NCBI RefSeq assembly: GCF_965638725.1
Contig: NC_134982.1
Span: 41,096,799 to 41,160,798 of the forward strand
Length of the DNA stretch: 64,000 nt
From: Aptenodytes patagonicus
Taxonomy: Eukaryota; Chordata; Aves; Sphenisciformes; Spheniscidae
Direction of reading: 5' to 3'
Below are positions 35,001-46,019 of the stretch, piece after piece. The notes beneath the pieces are model-generated. The model ran no database searches, was not told the origin of the DNA, and saw only the letters and a program-made list of their open reading frames with translations. Position numbers and translations under genes: made by a program. Positions within the stretch are counted from its first letter, which is position 1. Each line of letters begins with the position of its first letter.

Positions 35001-36378
35001 TCCAAGGGAGACACATCCAGAATCCCCCCAGATTTGGCAGCCATGCACTGAACGCAACAGCAAATGCAGAGTTCAGAAGGAAGTAACCCCTTTTGAAGAA
35101 AACTTAAAAATATCCATTGCATGAATTTAACACATTGTGCTCTTCTGAGAGGACTAGTAGAAAACCTTTTTCAAATATTTGGATTGCTTTTTCTGTGATT
35201 CTGCAACACAAAACCTGGTTTTGGTGGTTTAGGCAGGGAAAGGAAGGCAGTTGTGAACTTCTGTTTGAGAGAGTGACTATTTCTAATTTACAAGATCTAC
35301 TGGGTTATATGTTTATTACATGTAACTATATAATTACTGGAACTCTCCAGATGACCCTGCAACATGCTCTGAGAAGACAGAGTCATTATCCAGAGGAACT
35401 CCTGCAGAAGTTTAAAATGGAAATCAAGGTAATACATTACAATGTATCATCCCACATGATTTTAAAGAAGGTATTAAAAAAAGCCCTCCTTTCCCTAACT
35501 ATTCTTAAGGGATTTGAGATTTGCTTTGGATTATATCCTGTGATGTCTGTATATGCATGTTTTTCCAAAAAGCAAATCTCAATGGGAATTACATACAGAG
35601 ATCTGCAGTTATATACATGTAGACCCTAAGCACATTTACATTCAAGAATAACAAAGCTTTGCTAACTAGTGAATTATATGGTTGCACCTTTCTGTGTATG
35701 AAAGGATTCCCATGTTCTATTTTTACATCTGTTTATCCATTTTACTGTTTACATACAAATCTTTTTATGCATCTTGATGGCCCTGGATTCCTGTTCCAAG
35801 TAAAGGTACATTAATGTGTTCATATATCTAATAGTTTGGGATGCACAGATTTGCTGTTTAGTAGTAGGTTACAAATGAAATATTGTCTCATCTGCATTTA
35901 CATCAGAGTAAATAACTGAAAGAAATAAGTTTGAAGTAAATTTTCTCTGCTGAAAGTGACCCAAACGCATAGATAGTGATGCAATGAAAACCAGAGTGCA
36001 ATAATACGTTTATCATATCACTGCTCTTGAATCTCAAAGTGAATAGCCCCAAAATTGCCTGAAATCATTATCTCCCCTACATAGCCATTAACACAACCAT
36101 CATCCCAAGTTAATGCACAGAAATTCTTCACTGGTAAGTAATGAACACAAACTGTAAAATATTTACATTAGTAATTATTAATTATATAATTGGTTACATT
36201 TTTTTGTTTGTTTTGGTTTTGTTTTTTTAAGTTTACCAAAGAACAAAGGAACAGTAAGAGAGAGAGAACACTTGAACAAGGTCCCCATTTTGGAGAGGGA
36301 CATTGGAGAGAAAGCTTGAAGCAGAAAAACACTTTCTGCAGTATCTCTGAAGTGGAAAATGAAAATAGGAAGAATTAA
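22855..36378 (+). CDS. Multi-exon gene for an unrecognised coiled-coil protein
   Basis: At least twelve exon-like blocks on the plus strand carry AG acceptors and GT donors and join mostly in phase. Together they give about 570 residues. The N-terminal third is acidic, with a Trp-containing stretch. From 28124 onward the sequence is Glu/Lys/Gln-rich with heptad-like spacing, typical of a long coiled coil (for example KKHYGEKMRSLKSQLEAYR and SLRERNRQLIQEKEDILHQM). A more mixed C-terminal part follows, containing GEIPNWIKRDCLYVALTG. There are no transmembrane segments or enzyme motifs. I could not assign a family; cytoskeletal, centrosomal or ciliary proteins often look like this, but that is only a guess. 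Phase breaks at 25266/26042, within 33863-34102 and at 34691/35351 mean that either small exons are missed or the copy is damaged. An AATAAA at 36826 would suit the 3' end. Confidence 0.72.
25161..25266 (+). CDS. Coiled-coil gene, exon B (phase problem downstream)
   Basis: Acceptor ttttgttaacag, donor gtatat. In the frame set by exon A it reads DGEGNSWLHKLGMNVNKWSF and on to SENRALEK, open to the donor. The exon then ends in phase 2, while the next exon (26042) needs phase 1. The donor is preceded by a run of six A. A one-base length difference there would repair the junction, so this may be a real frameshift, a homopolymer error in the assembly, or a sign of a missed exon in the 775-bp gap. 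Confidence 0.55.
25538..25549. repeat. G-run of 12 in an intron
   Basis: Uninterrupted G tract in the 25267-26041 gap. Such runs are prone to length error. Confidence 0.85.
26042..26166 (+). CDS. Coiled-coil gene, exon C
   Basis: Acceptor tttttgttatacag, donor gtaaaa; 125 bases. It is open only in the phase 1 frame, reading VDHLNTSGVCSDADHK and ending YIPYKLAILYIIK. It leaves in phase 0 and joins cleanly to 28124. The last residues are hydrophobic but too short and interrupted for a membrane helix. Confidence 0.68.
28124..28204 (+). CDS. Coiled-coil gene, exon D
   Basis: Acceptor tcctctacag, donor gtaatt; 81 bases, phase 0 to 0. It encodes IVKDMQQMKNKHMKIIRQ plus LDNTRKENQ. The charged, helix-forming composition marks the start of the coiled-coil region. 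Confidence 0.8.
29873..29995 (+). CDS. Coiled-coil gene, exon E
   Basis: Acceptor ttttgtaatacag, donor gtaacc; 123 bases, phase 0 to 0. It encodes a helix containing KKHYGEKMRSLKSQLEAYR and ending HLQDTVK. Both sites and the phases agree with the neighbouring exons. Confidence 0.82.
30525..30617 (+). CDS. Coiled-coil gene, exon F
   Basis: Acceptor tctactgccttcag, donor gtaaac; 93 bases, phase 0 to 0. It encodes SLRERNRQLIQEKEDILHQM followed by KQQTEKWEEEK. Leu/Ile at heptad positions and many charged residues: a clear coiled-coil segment. Confidence 0.84.
32176..32236 (+). CDS. Coiled-coil gene, exon G
   Basis: Acceptor cttgtcttgcag, donor gtgagt (near-consensus); 61 bases, phase 0 in and phase 1 out. 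It encodes VWILENLCKDLDYLYTQHTL. It joins in phase with the exon at 32710. Confidence 0.8.
32710..32858 (+). CDS. Coiled-coil gene, exon H
   Basis: Acceptor ttttcaattcag, donor gtgagc; 149 bases, phase 1 in and phase 0 out. It encodes TLQELHNISLYVERVHDLMN, continuing with FQIEILQQKSEKTEGEK to LKTEQ. A second acceptor-like tttgcag lies eight bases in, but it breaks the phase. Confidence 0.82.
33333..33536 (+). CDS. Coiled-coil gene, exon I
   Basis: Acceptor gatgcctcccag, donor gtaaga; 204 bases, phase 0 to 0, the longest intact exon found. It encodes VANEEEKPEWSMEKGYLWQ, then a helix with QKREREVTELLQSERRYNK and an end of LIFLKTLVKK. Confidence 0.83.
33863..34102 (+). CDS. Coiled-coil gene, exon J, apparently broken
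   Basis: After a good acceptor (tatccttccag at 33862) the frame expected from exon I reads LCELHELQTDMPVLQEISNF and then hits TGA. A second open stretch in the +1 frame, starting VHTTYCDVPGAQQYISQLIR, runs to NEPMDDK and the donor gtatat in phase 2, which fits the next exon. That stretch is preceded by an in-frame TAG. So either one exon carries a frameshift and a stop, or the true exon starts at 33936 after a weak TAG acceptor, which would be in phase with exon I but lacks a pyrimidine tract. The downstream half is protein-like and I consider it real. Confidence 0.55.
34540..34691 (+). CDS. Coiled-coil gene, exon K
   Basis: A very long T tract is followed by gaatgacag; the donor is gtgaga. 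152 bases, phase 2 in and phase 1 out. It encodes TQFSAKLLRNLGKAKAELEY, then VETEKIVFDCIQTGEIPNW and IKRDCLYVALTG. The mixed aromatic and charged motif GEIPNWIKRD is the most distinctive sequence for a homology search. Confidence 0.82.
35351..35428 (+). CDS. Coiled-coil gene, exon L (frame uncertain)
   Basis: Acceptor aactctccag, donor gtaata; 78 bases. In phase 0 it reads MTLQHALRRQSHYPEELLQK and FKMEIK, open to the donor and coil-like, and it joins in phase to the exon at 36232. But exon K ends in phase 1; in that frame it reads DDPATCSEKTESLSRGTPAE plus V and stops at TAA 35413-35415, which could itself be the natural C-terminus. Which reading is right cannot be settled here. Confidence 0.5.
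36232..36378 (+). CDS. Coiled-coil gene, possible last exon M
   Basis: A strong pyrimidine tract is followed by tttttttaag, then 48 codons from FTKEQRNSKRERTLEQGPHF to SEVENENRKN and a TAA. It joins in phase 0 to exon L. The charged composition fits the rest of the protein. No donor is needed if it is terminal, and an AATAAA lies about 450 bases downstream. Confidence 0.5.
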   Translation, partial: FTKEQRNSKRERTLEQGPHFGEGHWRESLKQKNTFCSISEVENENRKN

Positions 36379-36825
36379 AAGCCCGTGGTTCACTAAATAT
36401 CAGAAAACTTATGCAGGCATTTAAGTGTTTTGAAAATTTTACCCCTTTTAAGAAATATTTTTAAGACATCTTAAAAAAACAAACAAAGCACAAAGCAAAA
36501 AAAAACCCCCAGCATTATAATAACCTGAAAGAGTCTGTGAAGTGAGTCAAAGAAGTCTTTGAGTCAAACAGGTATAGATTTGCTTGCAAGTGGATGGGAT
36601 ACATCTCGCTAAGCATTTGCTGTCTAAAATGGGGCATTTAACATGTCTCTACAAGCAATATATGCAGAGAGGTGGCTCCAAAGGAAAATTTTCCTCTGTG
36701 AAGTACAAACCTCCAAAAGTAACTTCACTCTGTCCCACTTCAAAATACTATTCAGTGCTTGTTTTAAAGTGCTAGCTCTTGTACCATAGTGTTTTAACTC
36801 TTCACCCTCTTTTTTTTTTCCCCTC

Positions 36826-36831
36826 AATAAA
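36826..36831 (+). terminator. Possible polyadenylation signal AATAAA
   Basis: An AATAAA hexamer follows a T/C-rich stretch downstream of the last candidate exon. It is plausible as the 3' end of the coiled-coil transcript, but such hexamers are frequent in AT-rich DNA. Confidence 0.3.
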
Positions 36832-36938
36832 AAATGAAATTGAAGAAATCATAGATATGAAGAAAAGCTTAAAAATATAAACTTTGAAATCATAGTTCTA
36901 ATGAATCAAAAACCAAATGAAGGTAAAGAGGATGCTTG

Positions 36939-36988
36939 TTGTTGAAGACAACTACTTGTTGTCTTTAACAAATGGTTGTTGAAGACAG
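36939..36988. repeat. Hairpin with a third repeat arm
   Basis: The left arm ttgttgaagacaac and the right arm gttgtctttaacaa are inverted copies (13 of 14 pair; the remaining pair could be G-U in RNA) around a 5-base loop. The left-arm sequence recurs as gttgttgaagacag at 36975-36988. It may have arisen by template switching during replication. Confidence 0.8.
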
Positions 36989-38923
36989 TAATACTAAGTA
37001 CCTAGAAGAAAACACACACTGCAAATTTAGATACCAAATGTGCACTCTTAGGGTTGGGGTTTTTTCAGCTGCCAAGCATAGGTACTTGGGGCTATGAGTG
37101 GTTTATTTGCACTAGTCAACTGAGTCAAGTTCCTAATGTTACTGCCTATGTGTTAAGTTGAAAACAAGTTTTATTTGAGCACTGACCTGGCATTCAGAAG
37201 GTAACATCCACAACCTTTAATTTTTTTTAACTGCATGTCTGTTCATTATGTGCTTCTTCTAGGTTAGAATTACCTATCCAAAAAGAAGATTCTCTACGGA
37301 TGAAGCATACCACTATGACAGTGCTTTTATGCAAACAAATTGATAAGTGTATTATAAATATATACTGCTGGGAACACAATGTCTGTTCCCGAGTGCCGTT
37401 AATGTATTTATGGCCTGTTTCAATTGAGCTGTTAGTCCACTTTTCTGCAGTAAGACCATTGGAAGGGAATGCAAGAGGAAAGAAACAAGGACATAGATGT
37501 CACTAAAATGTAGATGTATTATGGTGATGATGCTCAAGAGAAAAACAACTAGAGTGGGTAAAGAAAAGGGTGATTGTGAGTGTTTAGTGATGAACATACC
37601 ACTCCAGGATGTAGCACCATTGACTATCAGTCCAAGCATTAGACAGGACTGGACCAGTGCCAGTCCACCACAGGCAGAGAAAAAGCCTAAATATTTGTAA
37701 AAACTAAATACAAATTATATGCAGGATGTACACATAGACCACCGACTGATTTTCTGCTGCAGTTAGAATTTTGATGTATTTGGTGGTGAGACAGCTAAGG
37801 GCAGTTTTAAATCGGCTTTAAAGTATGGAAGTCATGTAACAAGTCAGAGCTCTGTTATAAGTCAAAGGAGATTTTTGAACTGTGGTGCAGCTATTGACCT
37901 GTCTAGTGTAAAAAAATTAAATATTTTATGTTCAGTAGTGTAAAATAAAATAAACTGTCCAAAAAGAAATAACTTCTTTATTGACTTTATTGGTTATCTT
38001 TGTTAACTATTTAAAGAAAATCCTCATGTGAAAAGATTTTATCTGTGAAGGTTTGACACAATTCTTATTATTCTTTTTCTAACCCTTCTGAATGTCTGAC
38101 TCTAAAGCTTATAATTTAGCTCCTGCCTTCACTTAATCTCATGTCTGTGCAAGTTTACTGAAGCAATTTCATGGCTTCATATGCAATTGTTCAAGTTGCT
38201 AGCTTTTATATCTATTTTTAATTCTGCAACAGATAGAAAAGGATTAATTTCTTTACTAGGCAATTGATATTTACTTACTGTTAATGGTAATGTTAAGGCT
38301 GGGAATTAAACTTAATTAAAATGATTTACAAAACAGCATTTCAAATAGCAGCTGTTACATATTTTAAACTTAATTAAACTAACAAATATACCATGAGCAA
38401 CAAAAATAAGAATAAGAAAACAAAGTCGATTTGATTTGATTTTGAGAAGAATCGCTCAAGTAAAGGATGTACTAACAGAGATTAGCGAACTGACAATTTG
38501 TTTCTCATCCCCTTGGGTCAGATATTTAATTGTATTTCCGAAGCTAAAAATGCAAAAATATGTCTCTGACTGAGACAGCCAAGATATCTAGATCTTATTG
38601 AAAGAACTGAAAAATGAAAATGCTACTAAACACAGTAATTTTTGGTTCCTAATATCTTAGAGAACTGATGACTAGTTTGGGGTATTTTTCAGTAGTTCTT
38701 ATACTTTCCTACTTTATTTTTATTTTTAAACTGAAAAGAAAACAGGTCTTTCTCCCTTATCAGCTCCCAAACTACTTCCTGGTTTAGAAGGGACTAATGC
38801 ATTTTAGTGCATTTTTACATTAAAAAAAAAAAAGAACTGTAATTTAAGCAAGACCAAACTAGGGACTTAAATACCAAAGCTGAAAAAAGGGCACTTAGAT
38901 CATCCTCAGCTGATAAAAATGAA

Positions 38924-38958
38924 GGGGGGGGGGTGTGTGTGTGTGTGTGGTGTGTGTG
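38924..38958. repeat. Poly-G followed by (GT)n
   Basis: About ten G, then gt dinucleotides interrupted once by tgg. Alternating purine-pyrimidine sequence next to a G-run. Confidence 0.9.
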
Positions 38959-39471
38959 AAGGGCCACTTTATTTCCAAGGAATTCTGACTGTTTCTGTCA
39001 TGTGAAAATTTTCTCCTGGTTTGCCCTTCTAAACGATGCTCATGATACATCACAGCAACATTATAAATCCCTGATAATGTTATTTTACTGTTCCTCTGGT
39101 ACATGGAAACAAACAAACAAAAAAAGATTTAAAAAGAATGTAATCAAATTAAAGACTGGTATACTGAAATAACAAATAATTATTTAGAAAAATTACATTA
39201 TTTAGAAGCTGCATTTAAAAATGCTTTTCTCTCACTGGGGAAGAATCTTTGCTGTAGAAGTCAAGTACTCTATAGGAAAACTTCTGTATAACATAACTCT
39301 CATTTAGCATATCTAATCTTCTGACCTGCAATCAAATGGAAATATTTAATCTAGTTCATAAAATAGTGAATTATTTTTGAGTAAAATATGATCATATCAA
39401 TTTCTTACTGAAACTGTATTTGAATGTCTGGTAAAGATTCACTACAGCCACTATAATAAAAATTTGATCCT

Positions 39472-39489
39472 GGGGGGGGGGGGGGGGGG
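39472..39489. repeat. G-run of 18
   Basis: Eighteen consecutive G, the longest homopolymer of G in the window, capable of forming a G-quadruplex. ORFs reading poly-Gly or poly-Pro through it are artefacts. Confidence 0.9.
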
Positions 39490-42400
39490 AACCAAAAACA
39501 AAATAAAAAAATCAGTAGTAAAATGTAAGATAAAACCCTCAGAATGTAGATGTGTGGGTTGTCTAATATCTACCATGGAAGACAATGAAGTTGAATTACA
39601 AAACACTGGCGTATATGAAAAAAGAAGCAGGCCTGCAATAATTTTCAACCCCCTTTTCTAAAATACTCTGAAACTTCCCATGAATACCAATTAAAAACTT
39701 AGAATTACTTTATTATTACCCACCAGCTCAAAAGATGTCATTACTGGTGCTTATTATATTATCATTTGTTAAGTCTGGATATTTTCTATCAGTTCTTTTT
39801 TGTATTGTTTATACTTAGAGCATTAGAAATGTCTCTGAAATTATTTCAAAATGAAACAACAAAGTGGGATAAATTTTCACCCAAAAATCTTTTGCATGGC
39901 ATCGTAAGTATCATAAGTAATAGGCTTGATTGTAATCTGAGATATATGGGATCTACAGCTGTAAGTACCTTAGACATTCCTGCTAAAACTATTCTTGCGA
40001 ATGCAGTTAATATTTTCTTAAAGATATGTTCTGACTCATGGTAAAGAGAGTACAATACTCTCATTGTATAAGAGAATCAGTCTCGGTACATTTCTGCAAA
40101 AGCAATGACGATACCCTTCAGAAAAACTCCGAGATCAATGGTCTAGGGATTGATCTTATGCGTGTTTCATAACTAGACAGTAAAGCCATTGATTCCTGAG
40201 TAGCGACAGATGTGTACAGCTTTATATCACAAATCAGAACTAAGCATCGCTCTCAATCATCTTCTGCAATGCTTTTCACTAACAGAAACAAAATGGTTCT
40301 GCCATTTCATCACAGCTGAAATGTAAAGGCATAGGCAATTTAGTCTGCTTGAACATTTGTTCAATAGGTTGTTTCATGCAGATTTTGTGATACAAAGCTA
40401 CAAACTACTTGTTTAAAATAAGAAGCAGCCACACACAATTTTTCCAGGTTTACTTTAGCAGATTTCCTGAGAAAAATGTCCTTTCCTTGTTTAGGAAGGA
40501 ACCTGACCTTTCTAATTCAGGGCAGATTTGCAGAAACACAAACGGATGCTAGGAATTTACCTTTTGAATTTTCATAGAATAAAATGGACCTGACTGGGTT
40601 TTTCATGCCTTTGAAAATTTCTAGTTTGAAAGTCATGAAGGCTAAACCTGTGCATTTCCAATGTGTGCATCTCTTGTTTGCCAGTGTGGAAGTAAGAAGA
40701 GGTGTAACTAAAAGACAAGATATAGGTAGGAGATCTGGGAGCAAAACTGTACTGATCATTACTGATTCTGCAAGGAGTAAGCAGAAGAACATGTCAGTAT
40801 CAAAACAATGTTGCATTAATTACAAGTCTGTAATTAACTTATACAGGTAATAGTCAAATTCACTTTTTGGTTACATGATTTATTAACTAGTTGCGTACAA
40901 AGTACCTATGAGCTTCATTACCGTAGCATAGCATTTGTAATTTAGCTCTCTGACTAGGAAACAAAAGCTGAAAGAAATGAAATATTAAGTTTGTATCTCA
41001 CCAGCATCTTTCTGCCCTGTTCTAACCTGAAAGGCACAGCATTTCTGATCTAGGGTGTGTTCAGGGGCTGCTCCTTAGCTCTCCAGGACACAAAACTTGA
41101 AACACACCAATTCCTAGGATGGTTAGCTTGTCCACCTTGGTGATGGCTTTCTGATTATCATAGACAGTGATAAAACTCTGGTATTACTTTATATATCTTT
41201 TTTTTATATCACTGTTACAGCAGAAATTTGACGTACTCTGTATCACTACAACACAGAGATGCTTTGCAGACATGACTTTTTTCAGCATAAGGCAGCTTAT
41301 ATGTAAGATAAAAGCAGTGCTCCTGTGTGCAGTTCTCAATTCTTTCCTGTTTTTCAGGTATCTGAAGCTCTCACATTAACCCTTCTCAGTCCAGGTGCTT
41401 TCTCCCTCATGTGAGATCTGCCACTGCATTAACTTTTAGCTAACATCGAAATCTCAATCTCATCAGACAAATTCTTTTTTACTATGCTCATTTGAAGCAT
41501 AGTACATGAACATAAAAGAATATTTTGCATTAAAGGAAACATTAAGATTCTACTTCTAATCCAGTCCTAATTTTACAGCTGACTATTCATTGTGTCAGGT
41601 ATATAGCTTTGGAATTTCATATTTTCTTATGTGTTTTAACATTATTCCACATATAGTGTGATGGAAAAGGTATCATAATAATAATAAAAAAAGGAGAGGC
41701 TTCACCGTAGGAATGCAAGATAGTGGCAGCATGATGCAAAGTCAGCTGGATTGACAGAATATATAGGGGAGGTGAGTTTTCATTTAGAGAGGGTTGGTTT
41801 TTTCAATCTTATGTTAGATAAAGTCTCCTTTTCACTGTGCTCACACCTTTTGCTAAAGAAAAGAGGGAAAAAAGATTATCTATGACGAGTAGTAATATCA
41901 GTGTTATCACATTGCACCTAGCTGAAAAAACCTATGAGATTTGCCTGCTAAAATTCAGATGCAGATTTTCCAGACAGTGAATGCTTTCATTTATGATTTT
42001 TAAAACATTAAAGGCAAATTTCTGACAGAGCTTTCATCCCTTCTCATGTTCCACAGAAAACATGCCTTTGCCTGGTGGCAGAACTGTTCATCTCCCAGAG
42101 AAATGTATCTCACTGTACCTAAACTAAAAATCACCTCAACTGAAATGGTCACCATCATTAGTGGAAACATGTGCCTTCACTTGGATGCTTTTTATCACAG
42201 CAGGTTTCCCTCAGATCTGGCCCTACTTGGTCTGACCTTGGTGCAAGAAAAGAAATGGGACCTCCTCTTCAGTCCTGGCTTCCTCTCATCTTGTCCTCCA
42301 GGTTTTGGCTTGCAGTTCACATGAAAGCCTTTCACCTTTTCAACAATTAGACAGTCCAGGGGTAATGCCACCTTGTTCATCACCTAGAAACAAAAATTAA

Positions 42401-42927
42401 TGTCATAGACATCACCTGAAACAAATAACAGTAGCCTCCTTCTTCCTAGAGAAGATAGCCTCTAAATGGAAGTTTACTGTTGATGTCTAATTTATTTGGC
42501 AATAAGATAGGTCACATTTTACTTTTTTTTGGTTACTTGAAGGCCACAACTATGTTAGAGAATTAGAAAGCAAACTAACAGTAGCAGTCAGTTAACGTAA
42601 ACCCTCTAATACACTCTAAGAGCAAAGGAAAAGTGGGGCAATGTGTAATTAATATTGTTAACATGAAAATGAAACCAGAAAAGGCGGAATGGTTAACCTT
42701 AGGGTATGGTCCTCAGTGTTTTCCATACAAGACCGTATTTTCCACACACAAGACATTTTCCATATACCTCAGCTATACAGAATATGACAGAGTAATACAA
42801 GTGAGAAAGGAAAGGAAGAATTGGTGCAATTTTAACTCATGACCTTGAGTCCATATTTTTTAAGGCAGTCATTGCATGAGAGGAGCAATTCTGAAGAGAC
42901 TTCTGTTTAAAAGAACTAGCATTTTTA

Positions 42928-43780
42928 CTCAGGCTGGCAGCCTGTCACAAGCAGGGTCCCCCAGGGGTTGATACTGGGCCCCACGCTCTTCAACATCTTC
43001 ATAAATTATCTGGATGATGGGACTGAAAGGACCCTCACCAAGTTTGCTGATGACACTAAACTGGGTGGGAAGGTGGACACGCCAGAAGGGAGAGCTATCT
43101 TTCAGAGAGACCTGGACAGGCTGTAAGAGTGGGCTAGCAAGAACTGTTTGAAGTTGAACAAAGACAAGTGCAAAGTCCTGCATCTGGGACGACATAACCA
43201 AAGAGCTCAATACAGGCTCGGATCTGTGTGGTTGGGGAGCAGCCTTGCTGAAAGGGACCTGGGGGTCCTGGTGGACAACAAGCTGAACATGAGTCAGCAA
43301 AGCGCTGCTGCAGCAACCAGGGCAAATTGGATCCTGAGCTGCATCCTCAGGGGCATTACTGGCAGAGACAGAGACATGATCATCCCACTCTACTTAGCGC
43401 TTGTCAGGCTGCACCTGGAGTACTGGGTCCAGTTCTGGTCCTCACTCTTCAAGAAAGACTGGAGAGGGTCAAAGGAGGGCCACGACGATTATCAAAGGGC
43501 TGGAGAACCTGCCCTATGAGGAAAGACTGAAGGAATTAAGTTTCTTCTCACTGGAGAAGAGCAAACTCAGGGGGGCTTCATCACAGTATTCCAGTACTTA
43601 AAAGGCAGCTACAAAAAGGACGGAGGCTTTCCCTTCCAAAGGAGCCACATGGAGAAGACAAGGGGCAAGAGGTACAAGTTGCAACAAGAGAGGTTTCTTC
43701 TCAACATAAGAAAGAATTTTTTTACAGTGAGAACAATCAATCACTGGAACAACCTCCCCAGGGACATGGTGTAGTCCCCA
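42928..43780 (+). pseudogene. CR1 reverse transcriptase C-terminal remnant
   Basis: Pieces of RT can be followed in shifting frames: FADD catalytic motif, [75 protein letters not shown] stop (TAA) interrupts the segment after RDLDRL, near 43123, and frameshifts lie around 43455 and 43570. No function remains. Confidence 0.88.
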
Positions 43781-43921
43781 TCACTGGAAGTTTTCAAGAT
43801 GCGATGGGACAGGGTGTTAGATAATCTCATCTAGGCTCCCTTTCTCATGAAATGTTGGACCAGCTGATCTGTTGAGGTCCCTTCCAACCTGGGCTGTTCT
43901 GTGATTCCTTGATTCTATTCA
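42928..43921 (+). mobile_element. CR1 LINE fragment, plus strand, older subfamily
   Basis: Begins inside the reverse transcriptase (gcagggtcccccaggggttg, the PQGS region) and ends with ggctgttctgtgattccttgattctatt, a degenerate CR1 3' end. It is about 1 kb, 5'-truncated. The catalytic region reads [18 protein letters not shown]. Its end (caacctgggctgttctgtg) differs from the CR1 at 7831 and 58915, so it belongs to another CR1 subfamily. The larger number of stops and indels suggests an older insertion. Confidence 0.93.
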
Positions 43922-46019
43922 TGTTGACAGTCTACAGTAAGGCTGAAGGCATGCCTGACTGTACAGGAAGAGCTCTCTGCTCCCCATTGAATGAATGTGC
44001 CCTCAGAAGTGCTGGTCACTGTCTGAGGAAACTGCAGATGGGCTCTGGAGCACATTTTTTCTTACATTCCCAGTGGAATTCAAGACTGCTGGTAACAGTG
44101 ATCTTTTCCTATCAAATGCAGTAGCTTAGCTATACAGTGATAAATTCTGGTAGCATGGACTTTTTTGATAGCTGTTCCCCTTCTGTTTATCTGTTTGGGT
44201 CCCACTTTAATGAACAGAAATCTGATAAAGCCAACTGCAGAGAGATGTTTTTCTTCTTGTTGTTGCTGGTTAAAAACTTATTTAAGAGCATAGAAAATTA
44301 CCATGCAGTCTAATCTGTCTGGTTATGAGCCTGGTTTTCTTATTGATCTACTTAAATATTTTAATGGCCATAAATTCAGATAGTGCATGTTTTTTAACAA
44401 ATTGCCTAGGGCCAAGCTTTATTCTGTTCAATTTCCCTAGTAATTTAAGAGAAGGTTGTCCTTGCTTTGCAGTTCCTCAGCTAAGGCTTGACACATGTCC
44501 CACATGTTGTTTGCTGGGTAATCAGAAATGCATATGCTGATTTCTTGTTCATTGTAAAAAGTTAAGATTAAGTTAATGGATTTGCCTATTTTTAATAAAT
44601 AGGATTTTTTTATCCTGTTACAATACAAGTAAGGTTTTAAATTTCTCTTCTCTGATAGACTGCAAAATATTTTACTGTTAACAGGAATAAATAGGTTTGA
44701 AATCTGCTTTAGATTTAATCTCTCAAGGGACCTAAGATTGTGTATCTACATGGTGGTGGAGCATGAATGGTCTCCCCCCTCCCCACCTCTCCAAAGAATG
44801 AGAATCGGCAGGGCTGTTCTTTTCACCTATGAATAGTCAGAAGAAATGAAGTTGTGAACAGGCAAGTGACACTGGCTCCCCTGTTTGCACAGCAAAGTGC
44901 TGCGTGGTGGGTGTGCAACTCTTGGAAATGGCATAGATCAGCTCTGGACAGAAATGTCAATGACAAAGAAAGCCCTCAGAGTATTCATTCTAAAATTTAA
45001 CTCTTTAGAGGAAACTCTAAAGCTTTCATCTTTCCTGCACTTAAGTAAATCTGAGTTAAAGTAAAGCAGTTTCAGCTGCTACTGAAACCGGCATCCCTGG
45101 GGGAACTTTACATTCAGAGTCTGGCAGAAAAAATTTCTCCACTTTGCAGTACCTACTTTTTTCTCTTTTTCATCATTTTACTTTGCTTTTTTCCCCCTCT
45201 TTTTTTCATTTCTCCACTTTTTTTTTAAATGTCATAAATATTTTTTTTCATCTGTGTCCAGTAATGATGATTTTTACTTCATTGGCTAATTTTCTGAAAT
45301 ATGTTCCTTACTATATTTTATATAATTATATCCTTCTGTCAGTAATGAACAGTACTATTCTGGTAACTGATGTTTCCTTTTTTTTTCTTTTCTTTTAGTG
45401 AACTTGTTAATTTGGTACTATTTTTTTTTATAAATTAACTAATCAGGTTAAGAAAAACATTTCAAAATTATTTAGATGCATTTTCTTTCATTTAATCATA
45501 TGACACAAATTCCACATCATAAGAAAGAGTAACAACAGTGCTACTTTTTCTTACTAAAACATCCTCTACGTAGCCTAGTCCTAGTCTTCTTTATTTCTGC
45601 TCACATGAAAACTTTTCGTTTCAATGCTAGACCTTTTCTGATCCTTGTGGGATATTCTAAGCTGAATACACTAGTAAGTACATATTTTTAGGGTAGAAAA
45701 AGAGATAAAATATTAAATTGTTACTCAGTTATGATATGAAATAAATATTGGAACCCCAAATTGCTCTTAAATGAGAAATCATAGCCCCCGTGTTTCATTC
45801 AGCACAGCCAAAACTATTGCCTCCCATCAAATTCAAGTCACAGCAAAAAGAATCATTTCCCAAGCTATGTTTCTCAGTAGTGTCGTATAAAGCAATGGGA
45901 ATGTGCTACTACTTCTTTATCTACTCTCATAATGGTAGCTGTAGATGCAGGAGTATAACTGAAAGTTAATATCAGACAGATTATTTTGTCCAAATGCTGC
46001 ATGCATTTTATTTTCTTTA
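43922..46019. other. Gene-free, AT-rich DNA
   Basis: Pyrimidine-rich stretches near 45160-45250 and 45370-45400. Nothing coding recognised. Confidence 0.45.

Larger units (their letters stand above)
36989..42927. other. Gene-free, AT-rich DNA with simple repeats
   Basis: No exon with matching splice sites, RNA gene or known transposon recognised. Simple repeats at 38924-38958 and 39472-39489 are listed separately. Confidence 0.45.

Noticed and set aside
35117..35629. 170-codon plus-strand ORF
   Set aside because: Only the 78-base segment with splice sites (35351-35428) looks like an exon; the rest is intronic sequence that happens to be open.
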